Counted from the stretch's first letter, positions 28,698 through 37,588 are shown. The stretch is DNA of 64,000 nt from Anderseniella sp963700895 (GCA_963700895.1 CAVOZI010000012.1:62001-126000), one strand, 5' to 3'. A program made the numbers and translations. Notes: a model not told the origin generated them from the sequence alone.

Positions 28698-29897
28698 TTA
28701 ACCTGCTGCGGCCATCATGGCCGTGTTGGAGCGGGCATGGCCGGCCAGCCGGCGGGCGGCTTCGTCCATCAGGGAAGCATCCACGTTTGCAAAGGCCAGA
28801 CGCAAGTAATCCTCCTGTTCGGGTCCGAACATCGATCCTGGCAGTGTAAGCACGCCGGTCTGCTGTGCAAGCTCCACCGCCACATCGCGGGCACTGCGGC
28901 CGGCAAAGGGATGCTTCAGATAGGCGAAAAAAGCTCCGGCGCTGACCACCTGGAACATTGGCGCATGGGCGGTAAACGCCTTGTGCGTGGCGTCGAGCCT
29001 GTCGGCCATGAGCAATCGTTTGCCTTCACGCCAGTCATTCAGGTGTTGCAGGCCGAACAGGGCGGCGCGCTGGCCGACATTGGGGGCGCAGATGGTGATG
29101 CAGTCCTGCACCTTTTCCACCGTTGTGATCAGCTCCGGCCCGGCGATCAGCGAACCGACGCGCTGGCCGGTGAGAGCGTAGGACTTGGAGAAGCTGAACA
29201 GCTGCACCAGTGTAGAGCGCCAGTCATCGCGGGCGAAAAGCTCATGCGGCGGCGCAGCCGGATCGAGGAAGTCCTTGTAGGTTTCGTCCAGAATGAGCGC
29301 GATGCCGGCCTGTTTGCAGGTCTCGAAGAATCGCTCCAGCAGGGCAGGCGGATAAATCGAACCGGTCGGATTGTTCGGCGAGATCAGCACCAGCGCCCGG
29401 GTGCGGCTGTCGCATACCGCTTTCAGGTCGTCCGGGTCGGGCAGGGCGGTGCCGCCGCCGGTGGCGGCAATGGTGCGGATGCCGATGCCCTGCATCTCCA
29501 GCCACATCTGGTGATTGAAGTACCACGGCGCGGTCAGCACGACATTGTCGCCGGGACCAGCCAGCGCCATTACGGCCTGGCAGAAGGCGGCATTGCACCC
29601 GGCGGTAATGGCCACGTCGCCCGGCTGCACATGACCGGCATAGGCGTCGCTCATGTGCGATGCCAGTTCGGCGCGCAGTTCCGGCAGGCCCAGAATGTCA
29701 GTGTAAAGGGTGGCGGTGCCGTCGGTCAGGCAGGCGGCCGCATGGGCGGCCAGCTCAGGTGCGGGCGCATAGCTGGGCACCGCCTGCGACAGGTTGATGG
29801 GCGCAAGGCCCGAGCGGTTGGCGGCAAGCCAGCTTGCCGCTTCGGCAATCGGGGGAGGGGCGACAGCCGCCGTCTTGTCATTTAATCTGTAGCGCAT
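28698..29897 (-). CDS. Class I/II pyridoxal-phosphate aminotransferase
   Basis: A 399-residue fold-type I aminotransferase. The PLP lysine is in LFSFSKSYALTGQRVGSLIA, the substrate-carboxylate loop in ISPNNPTGSIYPP, and the cofactor Asp/Tyr in ALILDETYKDF. The ATG at 29897 (MRYRLNDK) is preferred to the frame extending to 30098, which runs over the divergent gene. The substrate is uncertain; the sequence resembles aspartate/methionine-type enzymes. Divergent from the Card1-like gene. Confidence 0.9.
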   Translation of the reverse strand: MRYRLNDKTAAVAPPPIAEAASWLAANRSGLAPINLSQAVPSYAPAPELAAHAAACLTDGTATLYTDILGLPELRAELASHMSDAYAGHVQPGDVAITAGCNAAFCQAVMALAGPGDNVVLTAPWYFNHQMWLEMQGIGIRTIAATGGGTALPDPDDLKAVCDSRTRALVLISPNNPTGSIYPPALLERFFETCKQAGIALILDETYKDFLDPAAPPHELFARDDWRSTLVQLFSFSKSYALTGQRVGSLIAGPELITTVEKVQDCITICAPNVGQRAALFGLQHLNDWREGKRLLMADRLDATHKAFTAHAPMFQVVSAGAFFAYLKHPFAGRSARDVAVELAQQTGVLTLPGSMFGPEQEDYLRLAFANVDASLMDEAARRLAGHARSNTAMMAAAG

Positions 29898-29985
29898 TAG
29901 TGACTTGATGCCTGCCGGTTTAATGCTGGATACGTCAAACCGGTTTGACCGGCTGGTGGTGCACAACAAGTTAGCAGTTCTGCCT

Positions 29986-30744
29986 ATGCCAAACATAGAA
30001 GAGATTTTGAAGGACAGATCGGCTTGCCTGAAAGGCTCGGGCGGCGACCCTGACGCGGCGCTCAGGCGGCGGATGCTGACCATGGAGATCGAGCACAACT
30101 ATCCTGCTTTCGAAACGCTGCGGGACACCTTGCTGGACGCATCTCCTGCCAATGCCAATACAAGGCCCGGTTTCCTGCGCGCCCGGGAAACCACTGACGA
30201 GGACGTGGCGCGGCTGTTCGACGAAATGCTGCACAGCGGAGTGGTCTGCCCGGACGCTGACCGGTTCGTGTTGCCGGACGTCGATGCCAAGCGTTTCGTC
30301 ACCGGCGGCTGGCTGGAGGAACTGGCCTGGCTTGCCGCCATGGAAGCGGGCGCCGATGAGGCCTACTACTCGCAAATGGTAGCCTGGGAAGTGAACGGTT
30401 ATGCAGGCGAGAACGAGATCGACCTGATCTTCCGCCGCAATGACAGGCTCGGCTTCCTGTCCTGCAAGGCGCTGCGCTCGACGCTGTCGGCGGCTGACCG
30501 CAAACACCGGCTTCGCATGATGGACGCCGTTCATGAAGCCGACAACCTGTGCGATCACTTCGGCCGGCCGGGCGAACGCGTGGGCGTGCTGGTGACCACC
30601 GACCTGTTCGACGATCGCAATGGCCAGCCGCGCTACGAGGCGCTGATGGGCAAGGCGGCGGTCCTCGATGTGCAGCTGATTCCTCTCGAAGACCTGGAGT
30701 GGGACAGACTGGTGGGCATCCTGCGCCACCTGATGGAAGCCTGA
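29986..30744 (+). CDS. Stand-alone Card1/DUF1887-like nuclease-domain protein
   Basis: A 252-residue protein. The C-terminal half resembles the PD-(D/E)xK endonuclease domain of Card1/Can2 (DUF1887): VTGGWLEELAWLAA (E111/E112), GENEIDLIFRRND (D146) and LGFLSCKALRS (K161). In most relatives the last motif is ECK; here the acidic residue is Ser159. The N-terminal 100 residues are helical and are not a CARF domain, and no CRISPR array is near. It may therefore be a free nuclease or a non-catalytic relative. The start at 29986 is preferred over 29905 because it gives a normal length, though its ribosome site is weak. Divergent from the aminotransferase. Confidence 0.6.
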   Translation: MPNIEEILKDRSACLKGSGGDPDAALRRRMLTMEIEHNYPAFETLRDTLLDASPANANTRPGFLRARETTDEDVARLFDEMLHSGVVCPDADRFVLPDVDAKRFVTGGWLEELAWLAAMEAGADEAYYSQMVAWEVNGYAGENEIDLIFRRNDRLGFLSCKALRSTLSAADRKHRLRMMDAVHEADNLCDHFGRPGERVGVLVTTDLFDDRNGQPRYEALMGKAAVLDVQLIPLEDLEWDRLVGILRHLMEA

Positions 30745-30809
30745 TTGCGTTCGCGTGCCGGACACGGCACAAGGTCGTCATTCACTTTCCAAGCAGGAGG
30801 CAAATGCTC

Positions 30810-31781
30810 ATGAAGGCTATCCGTTTCCATCAACCCGGCGGGCCGGAGGTGATGAAGTACGAAGACATCGACCTGGCCGCCCCGGGCGCAGGCGAAGTGC
30901 GGATCCGCCACACCGCCGTCGGCCTTAACTACATCGACACCTATCACCGTTCAGGAGCCTACCCGCTGCCGATGCCAAGCGGCATTGGCCTGGAGGCGGC
31001 CGGCGTGGTGGAAGAGGTGGGCGAGGGCGTCACCAGCCTGAAGACGGGGGACCGCGTTGCCTATGGCGCCGGTCCCATTGGCGCCTACTCGCAGGCCCGC
31101 AACATGCCGGCCAACCAGCTGTCGAAACTGCCGGACACGATTGACGACAAGACTGCCGCGGCCATGATGCTGAAGGGCATGACCGTTCGCTATCTGCTGC
31201 GGGAGACCTTCAAGGTCGAGAAGGGCCAGACCATCCTGTTCCACGCGATTGCCGGTGGTGTCGGCCTGATTGCCGTGCAGTGGGCGAAGCTGCTTGGTGT
31301 GCGGGTGATCGGCACTGCCGGGTCGCCGGAAAAGGCGGAACTGGCAAAGTCGCTCGGCTGCGATGAGGTCATCGACTATGGCAAGGAAGACGTGGCCAAG
31401 CGTGTGCGCGAGCTCACCGACGGCAAGGGCGTGCCGGTTGTCTACGACGGCGTCGGTCAGGCCACGTTGATGGCGTCGCTCGATTCACTGAGCCCCCGTG
31501 GCTTGCTGGTCAGCTTCGGCGCGGCATCGGGACCGGTGAAGGACTTCGACACGGGCATTCTGGCCGCCAAGGGCTCGCTGTACCTGACCCGCCCGACGCT
31601 GATGACCTACGTTGCCTCGGATGCGGCGCTGCAGGCCAATACCGCGGACCTGTTCGACGTCGTCGGTTCGGGCAAGGTCAAGATCGAGGTCAACCAGACC
31701 TATGCGCTGGCTGACGCCGTGCAGGCCCACAAGGACCTCGAAGGCCGCAAGACCACCGGATCAACTGTTCTGCTGCCATAG
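30810..31781 (+). CDS. qor: NADPH:quinone oxidoreductase (zeta-crystallin type)
   Basis: A 323-residue zinc-free medium-chain dehydrogenase/reductase that reduces quinones with NADPH. KAIRFHQPGGPEVMKYEDID opens the GroES-like domain; VGLNYIDTYHRSGAYPLPMP and the Rossmann segment FHAIAGGVGLIAVQWAKLLG with RVIGTAGSPEKAELAKSLG are family marks. The ATG at 30810 lies 9 bases from AGGAGG; another ATG at 30804 is too close. A terminator follows directly. Confidence 0.9.
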   Translation: MKAIRFHQPGGPEVMKYEDIDLAAPGAGEVRIRHTAVGLNYIDTYHRSGAYPLPMPSGIGLEAAGVVEEVGEGVTSLKTGDRVAYGAGPIGAYSQARNMPANQLSKLPDTIDDKTAAAMMLKGMTVRYLLRETFKVEKGQTILFHAIAGGVGLIAVQWAKLLGVRVIGTAGSPEKAELAKSLGCDEVIDYGKEDVAKRVRELTDGKGVPVVYDGVGQATLMASLDSLSPRGLLVSFGAASGPVKDFDTGILAAKGSLYLTRPTLMTYVASDAALQANTADLFDVVGSGKVKIEVNQTYALADAVQAHKDLEGRKTTGSTVLLP

Positions 31782-31806
31782 TCCGGCTTCTGGAACCAGC
31801 ATGAAA

Positions 31807-31838
31807 AGGGGCACCGCATGGCAACTTGCGGTGCCCTT
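31807..31838. terminator. Rho-independent terminator after qor
   Basis: An 11-pair stem (AGGGGCACCGC / GCGGTGCCCTT, one G-T pair) with a 10-base loop. It is A-rich on one side and ends in TTAT on the other, so it can serve qor and the convergent protease gene. Confidence 0.75.
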
Positions 31839-31868
31839 ATCATTTGGCTTGTATAGCGAGGGTGCGGC

Positions 31869-32699
31869 TCAGGTGGCCGGGCAGCGGTTAGGGTCCTTGC
31901 TGGCGAGCGACTTCCAGTCAGCCGAGCAGGAGGTGTTCTCGCACAGGAACTTCGCCAGAGCCGGGGTGGCGATGGCGTGCGCGAGGTTGAGGGGGCGGCC
32001 ATTGGCGTCCGACAGCGTGGACACAACCATGCCGGCAAGTTGTCCGCGATCATCGAACAGCGGTCCGCCCAATTCGCCCTTCTTGGTGGCCATGCGCACC
32101 TCTATGGCATCGGGATAGCCGAAGCCGCTATAACTGACGGCGCGGCCGAAGCTCATCGAGTTGACCGAACCGATGCGGGCGGTGTCGTTGCTTGCATGCG
32201 GCTTGCCCAGCGAGAACACCGGGGCGCCCCGCGCCATGCAGTGCTCGGGCGCTGGCTTGACGGCATTACCGCCGAAGCTGCGCAGCCTGATCAGCGCCAT
32301 GTCGTTCTCGGGCTTAACGGCGATGACGCGACCGGCATAAATGCGGCCGTCCGCGGCGCGCGCATCTACCGTGTTGCCCGGTTTGACGGCCACATGGCCC
32401 GCCGTCATGATGAGACCGTCAGCAACCACGAAACCGCTGCCCGAGGTCAACGCCTCGGGCATGGTCGCGGCGCGGGTTGCGCCGCCTTGTTGTTCCTTTT
32501 CGTGCACCACAAGGGTGACGTAACTCGGGCTGGTCTTGGCCTGAAGCTGCTGGATATGGCTTGAAATGATGCCGCCAGCCGGTTCGGCTGTGGTGTCGAT
32601 GTCAATGGTGCGAGGCTCCAGCAACGCCTGACTCGTCGGCCCGCCGGCGCAACCGGCAAGCGTCATGCAGATCACCATACTGACAGCGATGTGGCGCAC
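31869..32699 (-). CDS. Trypsin-like lipoprotein, catalytic serine replaced
   Basis: A 276-residue protein with a lipoprotein signal (MTLAGC, lipid on C17) and a trypsin/HtrA-like fold. The catalytic histidine is in MTAGHVAV (H102) and the aspartate in ENDMALIRL (D133). The GxSGGP box reads KKGELGGPLFDD, so the nucleophile position (210) is leucine, a TCG-to-TTG type change. The rest of the domain is well preserved, which suggests a non-catalytic binding role, not random decay. There is no PDZ domain. A cysteine-containing tail follows (CENTSCSADW). Expected at the periplasmic face of a membrane. Confidence 0.8.
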   Translation of the reverse strand: MRHIAVSMVICMTLAGCAGGPTSQALLEPRTIDIDTTAEPAGGIISSHIQQLQAKTSPSYVTLVVHEKEQQGGATRAATMPEALTSGSGFVVADGLIMTAGHVAVKPGNTVDARAADGRIYAGRVIAVKPENDMALIRLRSFGGNAVKPAPEHCMARGAPVFSLGKPHASNDTARIGSVNSMSFGRAVSYSGFGYPDAIEVRMATKKGELGGPLFDDRGQLAGMVVSTLSDANGRPLNLAHAIATPALAKFLCENTSCSADWKSLASKDPNRCPAT

Positions 32700-32919
32700 A
32701 GGACCCCCCGGAAGCGGAAAATCAAATCCAGAACATCAATACACCGCGGCGGTTGCAGACACCATACCAATGTCGGTAACAACTGGGCGAATATGTGGCT
32801 GGTCAGCGCGTTGCCGGTGCTTGGCACGATGCCGCGATGCATTTTGTGCGAAACTGTTGCAGCCCGGCCACAGTGCAGCAACCGGTGGTCCGGCATCCGT
32901 GAAATGCGAGACTGTACGA

Positions 32920-32993
32920 TGGAGGCCTCGTCCGGAATCGAACCGGAGTAAGCGGATTTGCAATCCGATGGATAACCACTCTCCCACGAGGCC
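32920..32993 (-). tRNA. tRNA-Cys (anticodon GCA), CCA encoded
   Basis: Read on the minus strand from 32993: acceptor GGCCTCG pairs with CGAGGCC, then T and encoded CCA (32922-32920). The anticodon loop is TTGCAAA with GCA, and the T arm CCGGTTCGATTCCGG is perfect. The 74-nt length fits tRNA-Cys. Confidence 0.97.
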
Positions 32994-33214
32994 TTCGCGG
33001 TGGGCGGCCAAGCGCCCTGAGCGGCGCTGCTTATAGACGACACCGCGGGGTTGTTCAACGTCTGGTTTGGGCTTTGGTTGATGATGGCGCGGAGCATCAA
33101 TCCGGGTTTGAGCACAAACGGGCTTGGCGGCGGCGGTATCGGTTGCTATGCATCTTCCAGCTTTACTCCGGCCGGCCGTGATCCGGCCAAAACAGGCAAG
33201 CGCAGGTGATTGTG

Positions 33215-33886
33215 ATGCTCGATTATTCGGTAGCGCGCGAAAACATGATCGAATTGCAGGTGCGGCCCAATGGCATCACCGACCGCCGGCTTATAGACGC
33301 CATGTCTTCGGTGCCGCGCGAGCAGTTTGTGCCCGCACACCTCAAGACGCTTGCCTACATGGACGAGGATATCGCCCTTCCGGTAGGCGAGGGCGCAGCG
33401 CGGCGCTATCTGCTGGAGCCCATGGCATATGCGCGGATGGTGCAGGCGGCGCGCATCGAAGCGGGCGACCTTGTGCTCGATATCGGCGGCGGACCTGGTT
33501 ATTCAGCTGCCGTCCTTAGCTATCTGGCGCAGATGGTGGTTGTGGTGGAAAGCGATCCGGTGCTGGCGCAGGCTGCCAATGAGAACCTGACGCGGCTTGA
33601 GGTCTCCAACGTGGCGGTGGTCGAAGCCCCGCTCAAGGAGGGTCATCCCGCAGAAGCGCCTTACAACGCGATCATCATCAATGGCCGCGTTGAAGAAGTG
33701 CCGCAGTCCTTGCTGACGCAACTGGCTGATGGCGGGCGGCTGGTCGCTGTGGTTGGGGCCACGGATGTGTCGCGTGCCTGCGTTTTCACCCGCTCAGGCA
33801 ACCAGTTTGCCGAGCGCGACGTTTTTGATGCGAGCGTTCCGGCGCTTGCCGAATTCAATCGGCCTAATCCGGGCTTCACCTTCTGA
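33215..33886 (+). CDS. Protein-L-isoaspartate O-methyltransferase-like protein
   Basis: A 223-residue SAM-dependent methyltransferase of the PCMT family. ENMIELQVRPNGITDRRLID opens the protein; the SAM-binding loop is VLDIGGGPGYSAAVLSYL and the acidic strand end VVVVESDP. In this rhizobial subgroup GGGPGYS replaces the usual GSGTGYQ, so repair of isoaspartate should not be taken for granted. The ATG at 33215 has AGG 8 bases upstream; a GTG at 33206 is in frame. In related genomes, as I recall, tolC follows directly; here 6.3 kb of accessory DNA intervenes. Confidence 0.85.
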   Translation: MLDYSVARENMIELQVRPNGITDRRLIDAMSSVPREQFVPAHLKTLAYMDEDIALPVGEGAARRYLLEPMAYARMVQAARIEAGDLVLDIGGGPGYSAAVLSYLAQMVVVVESDPVLAQAANENLTRLEVSNVAVVEAPLKEGHPAEAPYNAIIINGRVEEVPQSLLTQLADGGRLVAVVGATDVSRACVFTRSGNQFAERDVFDASVPALAEFNRPNPGFTF

Positions 33887-34507
33887 CCATATCTCGGGCT
33901 AGCGTCGGGACAAGAACCTACCTTGGGTTCTGTTAACTCGCTGCTCCATGCGAGCTGCTTTGCGCCCCTCGATCTTCTTACCGCCTCAGCCGAGCGGCTC
34001 TGATGCAGTTGCCCCTCAATGTTCAGGCGTAATGCGTCTTAGCAATGGCGATATCTGCTGACAGGGGGCTAAGTGTAGCGAGTGATTTCGTCGATGCGTG
34101 TTCGTTTAGGTGCCAGTTTCCGTCTTACAGAGGCGGTTCCTTCGCCCCGAGATCGGGGGCTGAAGGCAAAACTGCAATTCAACCCCATGCACAGTTGAGG
34201 TGTAGCGCGTTTTGCCGTGCAGCCGATTCGTGACATTGGCGTTACAGGTGTATCAAGATCCGGTCTCGATGTAACAAAAGCGTCTCAGGCAAGTTGGCTC
34301 AATATTACTTTGAGTTGATGGTGGGGATTGGCCAAATTTCAGGTGAGCTCTCGCTGGTCCAAAATTAATTTAACTGATGTTGTGCCAAGCATTGGTTTCC
34401 TGACTGGTAAACGAATATGGCTTTTGCATTATCCACTGAATAGTTTTTACTCGTGGAAATTTGCAGCCTCGCCTCGATTTATGTGGCAAACCGGCGAGGA
34501 GGCTCTC
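33887..34507. other. Non-coding start of the accessory block
   Basis: 620 bases without a convincing gene. A short hairpin (AGAACC / GGTTCT, 33913-33931) may end pcm transcription. From about 34230 the sequence becomes clearly AT-richer (runs such as aaaattaatttaactg), and the promoter of the gene at 34508 probably lies there. A small frame at 34045-34233 lacks a ribosome site and coding character. Confidence 0.45.
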
Positions 34508-35299
34508 ATGTTGGTTGTCAGTTCGAACAGACCAGTGGAGGGTGAACCGATGAACTACGATTTTGATGAGCAGGCTGGCGAGGTTGTCAGCGACGACAAA
34601 GCAATAGGGTTGGCTGATACAACGCCAAGCCAAGCGACCGAGATGGCTGTGGCTGAACAGTCTGGCACTGAGCCAGATGCCGACGCCGAGGCTGATCACG
34701 AGGTCGGCGCTGAATGGGCTGATGAAGAAGTCTGCAAAACAGATATTGACCGCATCTTTGAAGCCGTGGACCCGTATGTGCGCGCCGGGCTTCTGACGCA
34801 GCTGGCTGGCGCAATCTATGTCGAGGGCGACAACACCATTGCCGGGAAGCTTGAATATGCTGCGCGGTTGCTCGGTCTGGTCGATGACTTGCAGCCGCGC
34901 AACGGGCTGGAGGCGATTTTAGTGACGGAAATCCTGAGTCTGCACCAGGCCGGCATGGAGGAGTTGAAGCGGGCAAACTACAGCCGTGATGACGCGAAGC
35001 GTGAGCGGCACCTCAACATGTCGCTCAAGCTCTTTGACAAGTGCGAGAAACTGACGGCGGGGATGCACAAGCGGCGTTGCGGCACTGAGCAGCGGATGAG
35101 CATCGATCACCTGCACAGGATCGTGCGGGAGGATAATGATCCAAAGGAAGTTGCGCTGCGCATGATAGAGAACAAAGCTGAAGGGCCACGTATGGCATTG
35201 GTAGAGCAGCGCCCCTCTTTCGACATTGCCATTGAGCAGGTCAAGATGAGGGAGCCTGAACCTGTCAAAGTACAGCCCAAGAAGGTGAGGGACGCATGA
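34508..35299 (+). CDS. Partner protein of the HGG-motif gene, unknown function
   Basis: A 263-residue protein starting at ATG 34508 after CGAGGAGG; an ATG at 34550 after GGAGGG is nearly as good, and the frame extends without merit to 34328. The first 75 residues are acidic and disordered-looking (SGTEPDADAEADHEVGAEWA). The helical core ends in CEKLTAGMHKRRCGTEQRMS, which resembles the 'al.rrRgkgeQrm.veH' segment of rhizobial proteins encoded beside HGGxSTG proteins. The stop overlaps the next start (ATGA), so the two are coupled. Function is not known; the pair often sits in mobile or phage-like DNA. Confidence 0.6.
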   Translation: MLVVSSNRPVEGEPMNYDFDEQAGEVVSDDKAIGLADTTPSQATEMAVAEQSGTEPDADAEADHEVGAEWADEEVCKTDIDRIFEAVDPYVRAGLLTQLAGAIYVEGDNTIAGKLEYAARLLGLVDDLQPRNGLEAILVTEILSLHQAGMEELKRANYSRDDAKRERHLNMSLKLFDKCEKLTAGMHKRRCGTEQRMSIDHLHRIVREDNDPKEVALRMIENKAEGPRMALVEQRPSFDIAIEQVKMREPEPVKVQPKKVRDA

Positions 35300-35559
35300 G
35301 CGCCAAAACGGACGCGATGCGGCAAAGCCCGCGTTGCGCGGCGAAGACCCGCAGCGGTGGTCAATGTCTTGCACCGGCGGTGAAGGGGCGGCGGCGCTGC
35401 CGCATGCATGGCGGGGCATCGGGGTCTGGGGCACCGAAGGGCAACCAGAATGCGCTGAAGCACGGCCGGTTTACCCGCGAGGAGATCGCGCACCGCAGGC
35501 ACTTGCGTGATCTTCTGCGCAAATCGGACGGGCTATTGCGAGAACTCAAGAGTGATTGA
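35296..35559 (+). CDS. HGGxSTG-like small zinc-motif protein
   Basis: An 87-residue basic protein. Four cysteines and the HGG box are arranged as CAAKTRSGGQC ... RRCRMHGGASGSGAPKGNQN, a probable zinc-binding module, then ALKHGRFTREEIAHRRHLRD. This matches the widespread HGGxSTG family of phages, islands and rhizobial genomes. No biochemical function is established. It overlaps the upstream partner gene by 4 bases. Confidence 0.8.
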   Translation: MSAKTDAMRQSPRCAAKTRSGGQCLAPAVKGRRRCRMHGGASGSGAPKGNQNALKHGRFTREEIAHRRHLRDLLRKSDGLLRELKSD

Positions 35560-35797
35560 ACAGGGCAGTAGGCAGTCTCTGCTGGCCGGTAAACCATATT
35601 TGCAAGACAGCGCTTGATCGCGCTGACCGCTGCCCCTAAATCTCATCCACAGCATCAAGAGCAGGGCTTTGCCCTCACCAACCTGCCCGACCCGGGCAAG
35701 GTGGTTCCCGACAAAAGGGGATGCGGCCTTTGGGCAACCAAACGGGTCGTAGAGACGCGACGCCCTCCTCGGTGCATGAACCGATGGAGGATTTTTT

Positions 35798-35953
35798 ATG
35801 TCTGCATTTGCTGATGCGTCCGGCATCACCCGGCGCTATTTGCTCGTGGGAGCCCTTGCAGGCGTCACCGGTCTGGCGGTCTGCAGTGGTCTGAGTCTGG
35901 TCAACCAAGATGACCTTCCCATTCTTGGAAACCGCTTTGAATTGGTGCCATAG
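35798..35953 (+). CDS. 51-residue exported peptide with Tat-like motif
   Basis: The ATG at 35798 follows GGAGG with 7-base spacing. The peptide begins MSAFADASGITRRYLLVGAL and continues AGVTGLAVCSGLSLV before a short polar tail ending FELVP. TRRYLL next to a hydrophobic stretch resembles a twin-arginine signal, or a small membrane anchor. The very good ribosome site favours a real gene, or the surviving start of a longer exported protein whose body has been lost. The upstream 238 bases (35560-35797) contain no gene. Confidence 0.5.
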   Translation: MSAFADASGITRRYLLVGALAGVTGLAVCSGLSLVNQDDLPILGNRFELVP

Positions 35954-36029
35954 TCCCTCAGGCAACGGGTTGATTTTGGCACGGAGTTTGCTTGGATCGT
36001 ATCAGGCTAACACAGCAGGATTCATTGTC

Positions 36030-36470
36030 ATGAGTAAGAAGAGCTTTTTCATAGGCGTCGTCGCGGTTGCAACAGCCTTCATTATGCCGGCGGCTGCAGG
36101 CAGCAAGGGCTACTATGTCGATCAGCATGGTGAGTTCCGCAAGATGCGCTGCACCATTAACGGAACGCCCGTCGGTTCACGGCATGCCTGCTCTGACGCT
36201 GCTCACCTTGCCCGTACCCACAGTGGCTGGGCACATGCGCAAGGTCCCGGGGTTCCCGCCTACTATGAAGTCGGCATGCCCAAAACTCGCTATGGCCGGC
36301 GGCACCTCCATAATCAGACTTTATGGCATGAACACCAAGGCCCTTACGGTACCTACCAGCACCTTGGCTACCTGGGACATCACCAGTACAATGTGGTTCC
36401 AAACATTCCGAACCGCATTGTCCATACGGGCGGGGGCGCAGGTGGTAAGATTTACGGCTTCGAAGAGTAG
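36030..36470 (+). CDS. Exported histidine/glycine-rich protein, unknown function
   Basis: A 146-residue product from ATG 36030. MSKKSFFIGVVAVATAFIMPAAAG is a signal peptide. The mature chain has a CTINGTPVGSRHACSD segment with two cysteines that could pair, and a repetitive His/Tyr/Gly-rich tail (HLHNQTLWHEHQGPYGTYQH). I recognise no family. Probably periplasmic. Confidence 0.6.
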   Translation: MSKKSFFIGVVAVATAFIMPAAAGSKGYYVDQHGEFRKMRCTINGTPVGSRHACSDAAHLARTHSGWAHAQGPGVPAYYEVGMPKTRYGRRHLHNQTLWHEHQGPYGTYQHLGYLGHHQYNVVPNIPNRIVHTGGGAGGKIYGFEE

Positions 36471-36593
36471 TCACCCGTTCCGGTTTGACTAACCGATGCG
36501 TTCATCATCCAGCAACCAGGTGACACTAAGGTCCCCAGTCAACGAGCGACACCTGCGGCAGATCCGTACCGTGTTGATTCCGGAGGACTGAAC

Positions 36594-37040
36594 ATGAAGC
36601 TTTTTGGCAATCGCGTTGTGCTGGCTGTGGTTGCCTGTCTGGCAACGATCGCGCCCGTCCTGCCGGGCAGCGCCCTTGCTTACGAGGTGATTGCGCGGGT
36701 AGAGCTGTCGTCGCAGACCATGACGGTGATCCACCAGGGTGTTGAGAAATACCGCTGGAAGGTCTCTACCGCCCGCCGGGGCAAGGTTACACCAACCGGC
36801 AGGTGGACGGCCAAGTGGCTGGCCCGTCACCATCGTTCCAGCCTCTATAACAACGCGCCGATGCCCTACTCGATTTTCTACACCGGGAATTTCGCCATTC
36901 ACGGTACGGACCAGGTCTCCAAACTGGGACGCCCGGCTTCGGCTGGCTGCATCCGGCTTCATCCCGATAACGCAGCTGTGCTGTTCCGGATGACCAAGCA
37001 GGCCGGTCTCGACAACATGCTGGTCGAGGTCGTCCGGTAG
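36594..37040 (+). CDS. L,D-transpeptidase (YkuD domain)
   Basis: A 148-residue exported enzyme. The signal peptide ends at about GSALA. The YkuD catalytic segment is intact: FAIHGTDQVSKLGRPASAGC followed by IRLHPDNA, with the HGT histidine and the nucleophilic cysteine in SAGCIRL. Such enzymes form 3-3 crosslinks in peptidoglycan or attach proteins to it. GGAGG lies about 8 bases before the start. It is short, with only the catalytic domain and no LysM. Confidence 0.9.
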   Translation: MKLFGNRVVLAVVACLATIAPVLPGSALAYEVIARVELSSQTMTVIHQGVEKYRWKVSTARRGKVTPTGRWTAKWLARHHRSSLYNNAPMPYSIFYTGNFAIHGTDQVSKLGRPASAGCIRLHPDNAAVLFRMTKQAGLDNMLVEVVR

Positions 37041-37588
37041 AGAGGCGAACAGGTCGTCAAGACAGACGCCGAACGGCTCTGCCTGACGGCTTGTGAGAGG
37101 TCAAAAGTCGCCGCCCATTAAAAGTGGCCGTTTTTGTTCAGATGGTAATTATCTGAGGCATTTACTTTTTGACACAGGTGAAGGGCGTTCCATCCTGCGT
37201 TACACCCGTCACCTTGTTGGCGCTGGTTTTCTTCACAGAACATGCAGCATCGACAACGTGCCGACTGAAACCGAGTCTGCCTCCATCATCACCAAGCCGG
37301 CATATGCATTCACTTATCCACGACCAAAAGGGTTGCTGCGGGTGGGGCTGGAACAAAAAATGAGCAACCAGGGCAGGTCGGCTATCTTTCGTTTCGTCGA
37401 CCCGATCGCAACAACGGCATTGTCAACGGCAGCGCCTTGCTGCCTGTCCGATAGATGACCCACATCTCAAATGCCCGGTCTGAGCCCAGCGTTGCTGCGT
37501 TGGTGATGGGGCGGGAAATAGCCGAAGCAACTTCCCGCCTCTGTGTGCCACCAATATGCAGTAGTGTCAGAAGCCAGGCACCAATACT
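37041..37588. other. Intergenic stretch with one possible gene relic
   Basis: 548 bases between the L,D-transpeptidase and the BA14K gene. Plus-strand frames here have no ribosome site. The minus-strand frame 37162-37356 is listed separately. No terminator or repeat stands out. Confidence 0.5.
37162..37356 (-). pseudogene. Possible relic of a small secreted cysteine protein
   Basis: The end of this frame, ACSVKKTSANKVTGVTQDGT then PFTCVKK, looks like the mature C-terminus of a small exported protein with two cysteines. The upstream part has no signal peptide and only a TTG start without a ribosome site. It is therefore recorded as a probable remnant, with low certainty. Confidence 0.3.

Noticed and set aside
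34045..34233. 62-residue plus-strand frame in the gap after pcm.
   Set aside because: No ribosome site, no domain, Ser/Arg-rich composition of non-coding DNA.
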